The position numbers and the translations under genes are program-made. Below, one piece after another: positions 15,832 through 25,359 of a stretch of 64,000 nucleotides of DNA (positions are counted from its first letter, which is position 1; every line of letters begins with the position of its first letter). Source of the DNA: Desulforapulum autotrophicum HRM2 (GTDB lineage Bacteria > Desulfobacterota > Desulfobacteria > Desulfobacterales > Desulfobacteraceae). The stretch lies in contig NC_012108.1 of assembly GCF_000020365.1 (NCBI RefSeq), positions 4,286,001 through 4,350,000 of the forward strand, in the 5' to 3' direction. The notes below the pieces were generated by a model. That model was not told the DNA's origin and did not search any database. It was given only the letters and a program-made list of their open reading frames with translations.

Positions 15832-17325
15832 ATGAGCAGTGAACTAAATATTGCAAAACTTGAAGAAGAAGGCGGGGCAAAACAAAGCCAGACATTTGCC
15901 CTCAAATGGATAGCAATTTCTTTGATTGCAGGCTTGCTGATCTGGCTGATCCCCACCCCGGCAGATCTGGGTGCCCGGGGCCATGCCTTTCTTGCCATGC
16001 TGACGGCAGTGGTGATCCTGTGGACATCTGAAGCCATCCCCATTGGGGTTACCTCCATCGGCGTCGGCTGCGCCATGATTATATTAAAGATCCAGACATC
16101 AAAGGCAGCCTGGGAACCCTATGCAAACAGAACCGTGGTTTTTGTTTTTTTCATCATCATGCTCGGGGTCATGCTGAGCCAGACCACCATACCCAACCGC
16201 CTCATGTCCTATATTCTTAAAATCGGCGGCACAAACGTCAAACGGCTAAGCTTCACCCTGTGCATGGGTGCAACCTTTCTGGCGGCATGGACCCATGACG
16301 CCACCATAACCATCGTCTTGCTCTATGCCATGATGCCCATGTTTCTCAAGATGGGTTTAACCCCTGACAAAAGCAACAATTTTACCAAACACTTCATGTT
16401 CATTATACCCCTGGGAGCAGCATGCGGTGGCGGCGCGACCTTTCTGGGCAGCGGCCGTTCACCCGCTTCTGCAGAATTGTTGTTTAAAATCACCGGTTAC
16501 AACATTGGGTTCATGGAATACATGCTCTATCAGTTCGTGCCTTCAATGTTTCTGGGACTTGCCACCTGGCTTGCAGTATGGATTATATATCCACCAAAGG
16601 TCAAGGTACTGCCGGCGGAACTTACCATCGAAAAAATGCCCCCCATGCAAAAAAATGAAAAACAACTCTCATGGATCCTTGCAGTTACCTTCCTGCTCTG
16701 GTTCATGACGGATATAACCAAAATCCATGTGTCAGCCATTGGCGGGCTCTTTATCGTGGTCTGCATGGTCTTCAAGGTCGTGGACTGGAAACGATGCCTG
16801 GACGAATATCCATGGAACCCCATCATGGTATTTGGTGCAGGATTCTCCCTGGGCGTGGCCATGCTGGACACCGGTGCAGGGCAATGGATCGCCACCCAGA
16901 TATTCCCGATCTTCACCAATTCACCATGGCCTGTGGTTGCGGCAGGTGCATCTGCTCTCAGTGCCGTCATTACCAGTTTCATGGCCAATGCCGCAGCCAC
17001 GGCACTGCTGGTTCCTGTTGTGGTTCCCATGGCAGATATGGCCGGCACCCCGGTGGTGCCGATTGCCATGGCCGTACCCCTTGCCACAACCTTTGTACTG
17101 CTGGTCATCGGATGCCCTCCGACCCTGATCGCCTATGGCTTTGGCTATTTCACCCAGTGGGAGGCATGCAAGATCCTGGTGTTCAGGTCTATCCTGGGTA
17201 TCATTGTTTTGAGTTTGTGCATGGCCCTCTGGTATCCGCTGATGGGCATGCCGGGAAATACCGACAACATGAAAACACCCGCGAAACTCACGATGTCAGG
17301 ATATGAGCTGATTATAAACAAATAA
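15832..17325 (+). CDS. SLC13/DASS-type sodium/dicarboxylate-like transporter
   Basis: 497 residues, about 12 membrane segments. Typical features: ALKWIAISLIAGLLIWLIPT at the start, WTSEAIPIGVTS, CGGGATFLGSGRSPASAE, ITSFMANAAATALLVPVVVP and IGCPPTLIAYGFGYF. This is the most canonical DASS sequence of the three in the window. ATG 15832 follows the REC-CBS stop by 22 bp with a GGAGG site. It probably imports a di- or tricarboxylate with sodium. Downstream is a GGCC hairpin from a repeat unit that can act as terminator. Confidence 0.88.
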   Translation: MSSELNIAKLEEEGGAKQSQTFALKWIAISLIAGLLIWLIPTPADLGARGHAFLAMLTAVVILWTSEAIPIGVTSIGVGCAMIILKIQTSKAAWEPYANRTVVFVFFIIMLGVMLSQTTIPNRLMSYILKIGGTNVKRLSFTLCMGATFLAAWTHDATITIVLLYAMMPMFLKMGLTPDKSNNFTKHFMFIIPLGAACGGGATFLGSGRSPASAELLFKITGYNIGFMEYMLYQFVPSMFLGLATWLAVWIIYPPKVKVLPAELTIEKMPPMQKNEKQLSWILAVTFLLWFMTDITKIHVSAIGGLFIVVCMVFKVVDWKRCLDEYPWNPIMVFGAGFSLGVAMLDTGAGQWIATQIFPIFTNSPWPVVAAGASALSAVITSFMANAAATALLVPVVVPMADMAGTPVVPIAMAVPLATTFVLLVIGCPPTLIAYGFGYFTQWEACKILVFRSILGIIVLSLCMALWYPLMGMPGNTDNMKTPAKLTMSGYELIINK

Positions 17326-17326
17326 C

Positions 17327-17413
17327 CGACATGGCCGGAGCAGGGGATCTGCTCCGGCCACAACGAATGATGAAACGCCCCTGTTTGCAAAGCTTCGGTG
17401 GGTGTTTCATTTA
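17327..17413 (-). repeat. Solitary TATGAAAC-type repeat unit; likely terminator hairpin
   Basis: Read on the minus strand: TGAAACACCCACCGAAGC, a spacer, GTTTCATCATTCGTTGTGG, then a perfect hairpin GGCCGGAGCAG/CTGCTCCGGCC (plus-strand 17334-17360). It matches the units in the arrays at 13.9 and 61 kb. The hairpin directly follows the transporter stop and probably ends that transcript. Confidence 0.7.
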
Positions 17414-17604
17414 AAAAAAACGCAAAGACAACCTTTTAAGGGAAATAGATACTGGGTGAGTGAGTGGGCCTTCCAGGCAAACCCACTCATTTTTTTTCTG
17501 ATACTGGATCAATCCTTTTTCCTTGTGAATAAAGATAAAATCTTTTAGATAATAATGAATTATTTACGTTTTCCTAAGGTTTAATTCAACAAAAAGGATG
17601 AACA

Positions 17605-17997
17605 ATGAAAATTCTCGTGGGATACCGGGGTGTGGATGTGGGTAAGGATCTACTGGAAATTGCCTTGATGCATGCAAAGGCCTTTAATGGCGAAGTCCTT
17701 GTGGTAACCTCAATGATGGGCGGTGAAAGAACCGAACAACCGAGAATTGAAGATGCAGAAAAAAATCTCAAGGACGCAAAACAATACTTTGACGAAAATG
17801 GCATTACCGCCCATAGCCATCTGCTTGTCAGGGGTGTTGAAGCAGGTGAAGACATTATTGATTTCGCAAAGGAGAAACAGGTGGATGAAATTATTATCGG
17901 CGTCAAAAGCCGCTCAAAAGTCGGCAAACTCCTTTTTGGATCCACGGCCCAGGCCATTATACTCCGTGCACCATGCCCTGTGGTAACGGTCAGATAA
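17605..17997 (+). CDS. Universal stress protein (UspA family)
   Basis: 130 residues, single Usp domain, beginning MKILVGYRGVDVGKD. The C-terminal nucleotide-binding signature G-x2-G-x9-G-S/T is present as GVKSRSKVGKLLFGSTAQ, followed by ILRAPCPVVTVR, so this is the ATP-binding class. An AAAAAGGATG ribosome site precedes ATG 17605. It stands alone between the transporter operon and the convergent acyl-CoA synthetase, with a shared bidirectional terminator after it. Usp proteins modulate stress responses; the client is unknown. Confidence 0.93.
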   Translation: MKILVGYRGVDVGKDLLEIALMHAKAFNGEVLVVTSMMGGERTEQPRIEDAEKNLKDAKQYFDENGITAHSHLLVRGVEAGEDIIDFAKEKQVDEIIIGVKSRSKVGKLLFGSTAQAIILRAPCPVVTVR

Positions 17998-18034
17998 TAA
18001 AAAGCCTGTCAGAAAATCAGAGCCATTTCGCAAA

Positions 18035-18069
18035 AGCCATGGTCAAAAATAATATTTTTGACCATGGCT
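18035..18069. terminator. Bidirectional terminator
   Basis: A perfect 17-bp inverted repeat around a single central base (AGCCATGGTCAAAAATA / TATTTTTGACCATGGCT) lies between the stop of the stress protein and the convergent stop of the acyl-CoA synthetase. The A/T tract inside the stem suits both strands. Confidence 0.85.
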
Positions 18070-18083
18070 GAAGATTCAGTCTG

Positions 18084-19673
18084 TTACCTGTTTCTTGCCC
18101 TTAAAACATGCTTTTGAATTTTACCTGTGGCTGTTTTAGGTAATTCCGTAAATTCGATAACCTTGGGGGCCTTAAATTTAGCCAGATGCTGTTTGCAGAA
18201 GGCGATGATATCCTCTTTAGTAGTCTTGGCACCTTTACGAAGCGTAATATACGCTTTGGGTACCTCCTGCCATTTTTCATCCGGGATGCCGACCACGGCA
18301 ACCTCCAGGACATCTGGATACTCATACAATACATTCTCAATTTCCACGGAAGAGATATTTTCACCACCACTGATAATAACATCTTTTAATCGATCTTTGA
18401 TCTCAATATACCCGTCTGGGTGGGTAACGGCAAGATCACCACTGTGGAACCAACCTCCCCTGAATGCTTTTTCCGTTTCTCCCGGATCATCGTGGTATCC
18501 AAGCATGACATTATTGCCCCTGGCTACAATTTCACCCAGGGTTTTTCCATCATGGGGAACAGGCACCATGGTCTCCTCATCAACAACATCCATATAATTG
18601 GTTGTTATGTATGCAACGCCCTGCCTGGCTTTAATTTTGGCCCGTTCATCAATGGGTAGCTCATCCCACTCTTTTTTCCATTCACACAAACTGTGGGGGC
18701 CGTACAATTCGGTCAAGCCATAACACTGGGTCACAGAACAGCCAAGATGTTCCATCTGTTTGATAATTGACGGAGAAGGCGGTGCTCCTGCAGTATTGAT
18801 GACAAACCCCTCTGTCACATTGACATCATGGTGCTGTGCATATTCAGACATTCCGGCAAGGACAATGGGAGCGCCACACAGATGGGTTGCCTTGTGTTTT
18901 GCTATGTTAGAAAAGATTTCTTCAGGCACGACCTTTCTCAGGCAGATTTGAGTTGCACCAGGTGCAAATACCCCCCATGTATGGCACCATCCATTACAGT
19001 GAAACATGGGCAGGGTCCAGAGATATTTAGAATCCGAGTTTATATGATATTCCAGAATTTCACCAAGAGCGTTAAGATATGCACCCCTGTGGCAGTATAG
19101 CACGCCCTTGGGGCGACCTGTGGTACCACTGGTATAATTTAAACTGATGGGCTGCATTTCATCTTCAACGCCAAAGAAAAATTCTTCGGGCTCAACCGAA
19201 ATAAATGCTTCATACTCAGGCGCATCAAAGGCTTTTTCCGTTACATCGCAGATATTAACAATTTCTACATTCATTTGATTAATTTCATCAAGGACAGGTC
19301 GAATTGAATCTGCAAATTCAGTGTCAATAAACAAAAATTTACTTTGTGAATTTTCTAGGATATAGGCGATCTCTTCAGGCGCAAGCCGTATGTTAATGGG
19401 CACGATAACGCCACCGATAAGGGGAACGGAATGATGCCCTTCTATGAGGTAGGGGGTATTGGGGCAAAAGAAAGCAACTTTATCGCCTTTTTTTATCCCT
19501 TTTTGCTTGAGCGCCGTGGCCAGACGGCAGACACGATCTTTAAACTGACTGAACGTATATTCAGTATCGTTATAAATAACAGCTGTTTTTTCAGGAAAGA
19601 CATAGGTGCTTCGTTCAAGAAAATGAAGAGGACTCAAGGGTTCATAGTTTACTTTTCTCATTTTTTTCTCCAT
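18084..19673 (-). CDS. AMP-forming acyl-CoA synthetase
   Basis: 529 residues of the ANL superfamily. AMP/ATP-binding motif YTSGTTGRPKGVLYCHRG, A5-type motif YGLTELYG, hinge/A8 region GWFHSGDLAVTHPDGYIEIKDRLKD and C-terminal catalytic Lys in PKTATGKIQKHVLRA. Sequence style is of medium-chain or methylmercaptopropionate-type acyl-CoA ligases (MFHCNGWCHTWGV). It activates a carboxylic acid to its CoA ester with ATP; the substrate is not certain. A second in-frame ATG (19661, after GGAG) may be the real start. Divergent from a GntR/FadR-type regulator, which probably controls it. Confidence 0.88.
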   Translation of the reverse strand: MEKKMRKVNYEPLSPLHFLERSTYVFPEKTAVIYNDTEYTFSQFKDRVCRLATALKQKGIKKGDKVAFFCPNTPYLIEGHHSVPLIGGVIVPINIRLAPEEIAYILENSQSKFLFIDTEFADSIRPVLDEINQMNVEIVNICDVTEKAFDAPEYEAFISVEPEEFFFGVEDEMQPISLNYTSGTTGRPKGVLYCHRGAYLNALGEILEYHINSDSKYLWTLPMFHCNGWCHTWGVFAPGATQICLRKVVPEEIFSNIAKHKATHLCGAPIVLAGMSEYAQHHDVNVTEGFVINTAGAPPSPSIIKQMEHLGCSVTQCYGLTELYGPHSLCEWKKEWDELPIDERAKIKARQGVAYITTNYMDVVDEETMVPVPHDGKTLGEIVARGNNVMLGYHDDPGETEKAFRGGWFHSGDLAVTHPDGYIEIKDRLKDVIISGGENISSVEIENVLYEYPDVLEVAVVGIPDEKWQEVPKAYITLRKGAKTTKEDIIAFCKQHLAKFKAPKVIEFTELPKTATGKIQKHVLRARNR

Positions 19674-20009
19674 CCATAAGTAATTTTACCATAAGAGAAC
19701 GGCGAGTTCACGCATCCCGTTTTCATGACCACCACCTTCCTGCAAAGACCACCAATCTCAGATCGAGATCACTGTTCTTTTCATTGTTTTTTCACCTTAA
19801 ATTAAGGCATCTCCCTTTGTCAAGCAAAGGATGTAAACATCACCAATTATAATTGTTAATTTGAGTAAAACTGACTTGATAATCAGCAGGGTCAATGCTA
19901 TGTTAAAAGAATTCTATAATAGAGGCAAACCGCCTTTTTTCAAAAGCTCACTATTCTTAAATAATAAGAGCTTAAACGTAACCATACTCAGTTTTTTTGA
20001 GGCTTTTTA
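19674..20009. promoter_or_regulatory. Divergent promoter region between acyl-CoA ligase and GntR gene
   Basis: On the plus strand TTGATA (19876-19881), a 17-bp spacer and TATGTT (19899-19904) form a likely sigma-70 promoter for the regulator. On the minus strand TTGACA (complement of 19819-19824) may be the -35 of the ligase; its -10 is weak. Between them is the perfect palindrome CAATTATAATTG (19844-19855), a candidate operator for the regulator. No other gene is seen. Confidence 0.6.
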
Positions 20010-20660
20010 ATGAATGCACAAATTTATACTGTAATTAAGAATAGAATTCTTTTTCTGGAATATGCCCCCGGCCAGATCTTGAATGAAAATGTTCTGGCCA
20101 AGGAATTTGGAGTCAGCCGTACCCCCATGAGGGACGTGCTCAACAGGCTTGAATGGGAAAAGATGGCAAGGGTGATTCCCCGCACCGGTACCATGGTCAC
20201 TGAAATAAAATTTGAGCACATGATGAACATATACCGGGCCAGATTTGAAATAGAAGGCCTGGCAGGCAGCCTGGCTGTTGAACATATTTCAAAAGCCCAC
20301 CTTGAAGACCTTTTTGCAGTAAAAAAAAGGTGTGAAGCCCTGCTGAAAAACAATGACAGGGACAAAGACAAAAGGAATCTTGTTGAGATTGACAAAGATT
20401 TCCGGGAAATTGTCTATGATGCCATAAGAAATCCCGTTGTTGCAGAGCTTTGCCAGAGCCTTTACGAACAGACCTTCAGGCTGTGGTTCATCACCCTTGC
20501 TAATTGTGACTGGCCCTTGGAGGTCAAAGCGCTGGTGGATGAAATCACCTCCTGCCATGAGGCCTTTTCCAAAAAGGATTCCAAAATGTCCTTTGGAATA
20601 AAGAAAAAATACCTGATCAACCATTTTGACAGAATCAAAACCAAGTTCCTAGGTAGTTGA
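20010..20660 (+). CDS. GntR-family regulator, FadR/FCD subgroup
   Basis: 216 residues. N-terminal winged helix with the GntR signature LNENVLAKEFGVSRTPMRDV and wing RTGTMVTEI; C-terminal FCD ligand domain with the metal-ligand style helix RARFEIEGLAGSLA and HFDRIKTKF. It is divergent from the acyl-CoA synthetase, so it most likely represses that gene and responds to a carboxylate or its CoA ester. No strong ribosome site is visible before ATG 20010, so initiation may be weak. Confidence 0.9.
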   Translation: MNAQIYTVIKNRILFLEYAPGQILNENVLAKEFGVSRTPMRDVLNRLEWEKMARVIPRTGTMVTEIKFEHMMNIYRARFEIEGLAGSLAVEHISKAHLEDLFAVKKRCEALLKNNDRDKDKRNLVEIDKDFREIVYDAIRNPVVAELCQSLYEQTFRLWFITLANCDWPLEVKALVDEITSCHEAFSKKDSKMSFGIKKKYLINHFDRIKTKFLGS

Positions 20661-21049
20661 CCAGCCATCACCCATCACACACCCTCCCTGCCCCTCAGAA
20701 TATCCCAATTTACTTCCTGAGTCAAAAAAGCATCCTCTGTCCCGGTTCCTTAAAGGGACAAAGGGCCCTTTGATTAACGTTGCCATTGCCTTGAGCACCA
20801 TCTCCGGCACCCAGGGGAAACGGCGGGACTCTCCTTGGGTGAACCCTGGGGGAAAAAGATTCTTCTTGGCTGTGAAGGGACCCAGAGATCAAGCAGCTGT
20901 CCGGAATCTAAGCAACCCGACCCTCCATCCCAATAAAACCCCCGATTTTACTTTCACAAAGAACGCAGTTCTGTTATAGAGTAATACAATATAAAAAACC
21001 ATAGAATTTCAACCTTAACCGATTAAATTTAAAACAAAAAGGAGCTATA
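20661..21049 (+). other. Intergenic stretch, no gene seen
   Basis: 389 bp between the GntR gene and the second stress-protein gene. A 69-codon frame (20770-20979) has no recognisable content. The perfect 14-bp palindrome CAAAGGGCCCTTTG lies at 20759-20772. The AT-rich end (20980-21030) should hold the promoter of the stress protein, but I cannot pick out convincing -35/-10 boxes. Confidence 0.5.
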
Positions 21050-21565
21050 GTGAACGGAAATTTTAACAAAATTTTATTCGCAACAGACCTTTCCGCAAAT
21101 TGCCGCCATGCCTTTACCTATGCTGCCAATCTCGCATCCCGATATCACGGTAGCATCACCCTTTTGCATGTGCTGGAAAGCGTCCCGGAATCAATGGACT
21201 CAAGACTCAAGGCTCTCCTTGGTAAAGATCAATGGGAAATGCTTCAGAGCAAGCACCTGCACGAGGCAAGGGCCGCCCTGATCGGTAAAAAAAGCACTTT
21301 GTCCACCATTCATCAGGCCCTTGACACCTTTTCCGACCCTGCCCAGAATGACGATGGTCAGTATGCCGTTGAAAAAATTCTTGTCAAAGAAGGCCGAGTG
21401 GTTAAAACCATCCTTGAAACAGCCCAGGAGGAAGGGTGCGATCTTATTGTCATCGGCTCCAACAGAACCATGTTCACCGAGTCCAATTCCCTTGGCCACC
21501 GGACCAAAAGCCTTCTCAAACGATCCGAAATACCGGTCATGAAAATTCCCCCGGCCAGCGAGTAA
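21050..21565 (+). CDS. Universal stress protein (UspA family), variant nucleotide site
   Basis: 171 residues starting at GTG 21050 behind AAAAGGAG. N-terminus ILFATDLSANCRHAFTYAAN is typical. The C-terminal part reads IGSNRTMFTESNSLGHRTKS followed by LLKRSEIPVMKI, so the Gly-rich ATP signature is altered and spaced differently from the family norm; it may bind nucleotide poorly. A central insert (about residues 45-105) makes it longer than the 130-residue paralogue at 17605. A strong terminator follows and is shared with the convergent TRAP operon. Confidence 0.88.
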   Translation: MNGNFNKILFATDLSANCRHAFTYAANLASRYHGSITLLHVLESVPESMDSRLKALLGKDQWEMLQSKHLHEARAALIGKKSTLSTIHQALDTFSDPAQNDDGQYAVEKILVKEGRVVKTILETAQEEGCDLIVIGSNRTMFTESNSLGHRTKSLLKRSEIPVMKIPPASE

Positions 21566-21608
21566 AAGAACTTTTATCTTATCTCTAAAATCTGATGGTT
21601 AAAAACAG

Positions 21609-21644
21609 AAGGTCGAATACGTGGGGTTCCACGTATTCGACCTT
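21609..21644. terminator. Bidirectional terminator
   Basis: 16-bp perfect stem AAGGTCGAATACGTGG / CCACGTATTCGACCTT with a GGTT loop and flanking A/T runs, between the convergent stress-protein and TRAP permease genes. Confidence 0.88.
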
Positions 21645-21685
21645 TTGTGCACCTTGATTTTCATGCACTCAAATTCATTCCAGGG

Positions 21686-22996
21686 TTATCCAAAGAGCAG
21701 ATTGGGAAGCCACATGACGACCCCGGGGTAAAGCAGAATAAAAATAACAACCGCTAGCTGTATGAGGACAAAGGGTAAAATCGAACGGTAGATATCACCC
21801 ATGCTTACCTCGGGAGGAGCGACCCCTTTCATGTAGAACAGGGTAAACCCAAAGGGTGGGGTCAGGTAATCCATCTGCACCTGGGTCATGAACAAGACAC
21901 CAAACCAGACCGGATCATATCCCAGTTGAACAATGATGGGCAGAAAGACAGGAACGGTGATCATCACCTGGGTAATTTCATCCAGGAAAAAACCTAGAAC
22001 AATCAGAACGGCAAGGATAAAGCCAAAGATCAAAGCGGGGTTTTCAAAACCCATCAACAGATCGGCGATCATGTCCTGCCCGCCTGTTCGAAAAAAAATG
22101 CTGGTAAAGCAGGCCGCACCGAACAGAATCCACATGACCATACCGGTGATGGCCATTGAACGAACGGCGGCTTCGTTGAGAAGGGCCCAGGTAAGCCTTC
22201 GGTTGATCAAAGCGCTGATCATAGCCCCGGCAACTCCCACGGCAGCAGCTTCAGTGGGAGAAGCAATCCCAGCAAAAATAGTTCCCAGAACCAGAGCGAC
22301 CACTGAAATGGGAAGAATCAAACCCTTGGAGAGGAAAAAAAGTTCTTTTAAAGAGACTCTTTCCTCCTTGGGCAGGGCCGGGGCATAATTGGGTTGCAGA
22401 AAACTGCGAATGGCAATGTAGGTAAGAAATGATCCCACAAGTATTAAACCCGGAGCAACTCCTCCGGCAAAAAGCTTGCCAATGGACACCCTGGCAACCA
22501 TGCCATAGACGATCAGCGAAACACTGGGCGGGATAAGAAGGCCCAGGGCCCCTCCGGCCAGGATTGGACCAATGGCGATACTTTTATGGTAACCCTGTTT
22601 AAGCATAATCGGCAAGGCGATGATGCCCATGGTGACCACTGCAGTGGTAGTAACCCCGGACATGGCGGCAATGATTGCACAAATCAGCACTGTCCCCATT
22701 GCCAGTCCACCCCGGACCGGTCCAAGAGCCTGGTACATAAAGGCATAGAGATCTTCAGCCACACCGGATTTTTCAAGCAGGCAGGCCATAAAAACAAACA
22801 GCGGCATGGCAATGAGAACCATGCCGGACATCATGCCGAAGATATTGGTGGCAACAAATGGAAGGGTCTGGGGTCCAAAGAAAAAAAACGCGGTGACAAT
22901 GGCGCTGCTGGCCAGGGTGAAAGCCATGGGAAACCCGGTGAGAAGGCCGAACAGCAGCCCGCCGATGAGCGTCAGAACAGGTAGTAACTCCGTCAT
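21686..22996 (-). CDS. dctM: TRAP transporter large permease subunit (DctM type)
   Basis: 436 residues with 11-13 membrane segments; typical stretches are TGFPMAFTLASSAIVTAFF, AMSGVTTTAVVTMGIIALP, ASPTEAAAVGVAGAM and DEITQVMITVPVFLPI. An upstream frame to 23104 exists, but ATG 22996 overlaps the DctQ stop as ATGA, the standard coupling in this family. This 12-TM subunit forms the sodium-driven transport path with DctQ and receives ligand from the DctP protein. Last gene of the dctPQM operon on the minus strand. Confidence 0.93.
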   Translation of the reverse strand: MTELLPVLTLIGGLLFGLLTGFPMAFTLASSAIVTAFFFFGPQTLPFVATNIFGMMSGMVLIAMPLFVFMACLLEKSGVAEDLYAFMYQALGPVRGGLAMGTVLICAIIAAMSGVTTTAVVTMGIIALPIMLKQGYHKSIAIGPILAGGALGLLIPPSVSLIVYGMVARVSIGKLFAGGVAPGLILVGSFLTYIAIRSFLQPNYAPALPKEERVSLKELFFLSKGLILPISVVALVLGTIFAGIASPTEAAAVGVAGAMISALINRRLTWALLNEAAVRSMAITGMVMWILFGAACFTSIFFRTGGQDMIADLLMGFENPALIFGFILAVLIVLGFFLDEITQVMITVPVFLPIIVQLGYDPVWFGVLFMTQVQMDYLTPPFGFTLFYMKGVAPPEVSMGDIYRSILPFVLIQLAVVIFILLYPGVVMWLPNLLFG

Positions 22997-23499
22997 GATA
23001 ATTCCTTCCCGGTAAAAGCAAGGGTTAACGTTCGAATGTAATGGGCCAGGCCCTGGGCAAGCATCAGAAAGGCTGCCAGAGGAACGGTCAATTTTGTAGG
23101 CCATAAGGGAGATGCCCAGGGAGAGGGAGATACCGTCTGATTTAACTCAAAGGCTCGGATGCCAAGGACACCCCCATACCAGAAGAGCAGGCCGATAAAC
23201 ATGAAAAAAATCGGATAGGTAAAGCAGTCAATAATGGCTCGGCCCCTGGGTGAAAAGTAATTATAAACAATATCTATTTTGACATGTTCATCATGCAGCA
23301 GCACATAGGGCCCGGCAAGCACGGCATAGGCGCCGAAAAGGTGCAGTGCAAGTTCGTGGCACCAGATGGTGGGAGAGTTAAAAGCAAACCGCATGACAAC
23401 ATCGTAGAGCAGAAGAAAGGCCAGCGGGTATATCAAAAAGCTTATCAGCCTTCCGCTCATTTCGCTGACTGAATCTATTATGGCCAGGACACGTCTCAT
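22993..23499 (-). CDS. dctQ: TRAP transporter small permease subunit (DctQ type)
   Basis: 168 residues, four hydrophobic segments, with the family pattern VVMRFAFNSPTIWCHELALHL, then HVKIDIVYNYFSPRGRA and an aromatic third segment. It lies between DctP and DctM in the usual order; its stop overlaps the DctM start. It anchors and stabilises the large permease. Confidence 0.92.
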   Translation of the reverse strand: MRRVLAIIDSVSEMSGRLISFLIYPLAFLLLYDVVMRFAFNSPTIWCHELALHLFGAYAVLAGPYVLLHDEHVKIDIVYNYFSPRGRAIIDCFTYPIFFMFIGLLFWYGGVLGIRAFELNQTVSPSPWASPLWPTKLTVPLAAFLMLAQGLAHYIRTLTLAFTGKELS

Positions 23500-23585
23500 T
23501 GAATTTCCCTTTTTAATTGAAATTGAAATTGAACCAGTGGAAAGACACCGCCCGGAATGTGGACGGCGTCTTTTCCAGGGAAAAA

Positions 23586-24638
23586 TTATTTTTTATCCCA
23601 ATACCCTTTCTCGATTGCCCATTTTTGTGTGATATCAAAAATTTCTTTAAAAGCTGGATCTTTTAAATATTTTTCTGGCACAACTTCACTGGCGGTATCT
23701 GCCAGTATCCGGGCATCTTCCTCTGACCATTCAACAACTTCAATGCCCTTCGTTTTAACAAATTTCCAGGCTTCTTCAATTTTTAATTCGGCTTGAAACT
23801 TGTTCCTTGCAGATCCAATTTCGCAGGCAGCTTCCAGAATGGCTTTAAGGTCATCGGGGAGCGAATTCCAGGTTTTCAGATTGACGATAAAGGCATCTGT
23901 GGCCGGCCCCACGGCTACGGGGTCTTTGATCCAGTATTTGGTAACTTCATGGAATCCCATGTCCACCATATCCGCTGCATGGGAAAACGTAATGGCATCA
24001 ACACCACCGGTGGAGAGCATGGTATAAATTTCGTCGGCCGGGGTCCAGATGGTACCGGCACCCAGTTTGGCCAACTGCAGTGCGATCAACTCAGAAGATC
24101 TGAACTTTAAACCTTTGATATCCTTGACACCGTTTATGGGTTTTTTTGAAATGATCAGGTTGTCCAGGGTCCAGTACACGTTGCCCACAAGATGCACACC
24201 ATGTTTGGCATATTCTTCGCGCAAAATCTTCATGATGCGTCCGTCTTCGTACTCCTCATACAGGTAGCGCATTTCGGCGATGCTCTTGGGCGCTGCCATG
24301 CAATCGCCATGGGTGAAGGCAATGGGGAGTTGTCCAGGGAAATATCCCGGCCAGATGAAGTTTGCCTGCATGATACCCATACTAACGGCTTCCAGTTGTT
24401 CGGCCACAGGGACGATGGATCCGGGAGCACTGGGTTTCATTATGATACGTCCGTTGGACATCCGTTTAACATAATCGGACATGTACGCGATGGTGTCCCA
24501 GCTGATGCCGGAGGGCAGCCAGGAGGAAGGTTGCCATCTGTAGGTCTTAGAGAATGCCGGCAAGGAAGAGCTAACCAATATAAACGCACCAATAAGCGCG
24601 ATTGCCAATCCCCGGGTAAACGTGCATCTAAATTTCAT
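23586..24638 (-). CDS. dctP: TRAP transporter solute-binding protein (DctP type)
   Basis: 350 residues with a signal peptide (GLAIALIGAFILVSSSLPAFS, cleavage near residue 31). The family arginine region is LKFRSSELIALQLAKLGAG and the binding-site stretch TPADEIYTMLSTGGVDAITF. The WQPSSWLPSGISWD start and overall pattern resemble DctP proteins of the TakP/lactate-mandelate type, which bind monocarboxylates and 2-oxoacids, rather than C4-dicarboxylate DctP. Periplasmic; delivers ligand to DctQM encoded just downstream. An AAAAGGAG site precedes ATG 24638. Confidence 0.92.
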   Translation of the reverse strand: MKFRCTFTRGLAIALIGAFILVSSSLPAFSKTYRWQPSSWLPSGISWDTIAYMSDYVKRMSNGRIIMKPSAPGSIVPVAEQLEAVSMGIMQANFIWPGYFPGQLPIAFTHGDCMAAPKSIAEMRYLYEEYEDGRIMKILREEYAKHGVHLVGNVYWTLDNLIISKKPINGVKDIKGLKFRSSELIALQLAKLGAGTIWTPADEIYTMLSTGGVDAITFSHAADMVDMGFHEVTKYWIKDPVAVGPATDAFIVNLKTWNSLPDDLKAILEAACEIGSARNKFQAELKIEEAWKFVKTKGIEVVEWSEEDARILADTASEVVPEKYLKDPAFKEIFDITQKWAIEKGYWDKK

Positions 24639-25359
24639 TTATTTCTCCTTTTAAAAAGTTCTTGTGTATAAACAGTTGCGTTGCTTAACATTGAACCCCG
24701 ACCTGCCCTCACCTCCTTTTTAAAATTTTATTTTTCGTTTCATATGGAATCCCCACCGAAACATTGCAAATGATAGAAACAAGCATTAACTCGTATTGCA
24801 ACGACACAAACTCGCATGTAAAATTCCAATATAGAACCAGTGATATACCAGTGGTATGTAGCAACGGACCTTCCGTTTGTCAAGTGTTATTCTTGATAAA
24901 AAACAGCACCGTTTTTCATTTTAAATCCTGCAGATATAACAAATAAAAAAGGCTTGAATTTATTACGATGGTGGGTTAAACAAGGATGGATTAAGTAGCG
25001 TCCTACAGTGTTGCTGCCCAGACAGAAAACCAGGTCATCATGATTTTTATAATGCCCGCTTCTCAAGGATGACAAAAAGTCCAAAAGAGCTCCAAGGGAG
25101 TTCTTTTTCGATTTAATCAGCAGTTATCATAAATTCGAATAACCTCCCCATTGCCCCGGCCCTCAACGCTTTTAATAAAACTGTTGATTGCACCACCCAC
25201 CATGGCTGCACTGGTGGTTAAATTCACAGAGTCATCAGCAAGGATGCCTGAAGAAATGCTCTTAAATGGGTTTTCCCGCCTTGACGTACAAATTAAATCT
25301 GCTATTGTTATTAGTCCAATGAATAGTTTTAACCCAAACAATCAAACAATGTGATTATC
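24639..25359. other. 720-bp divergent intergenic region with repeat relic
   Basis: Between the TRAP operon and the divergent LysR gene. At 24736-24785 is a decayed repeat unit (GTTTCATATGGAATCCCCAC, then CGAAACATTGCAAATGA) related to the arrays at 13.9 and 61 kb. Minus-strand frame 25117-25341 (74 codons) ends AMVGGAINSFIKSVEGRGNG and might be the tail of a lost enzyme gene, but I do not recognise it. Promoters for both flanking operons must be here; none is clear enough to call. Confidence 0.45.

Noticed and set aside
25117-25341. 74-codon minus-strand gene divergent from LysR
   Set aside because: The ending looks somewhat protein-like, but I recognise no family, the start overlaps the LysR promoter and there is no clear ribosome site; kept only as a remark in the intergenic entry.
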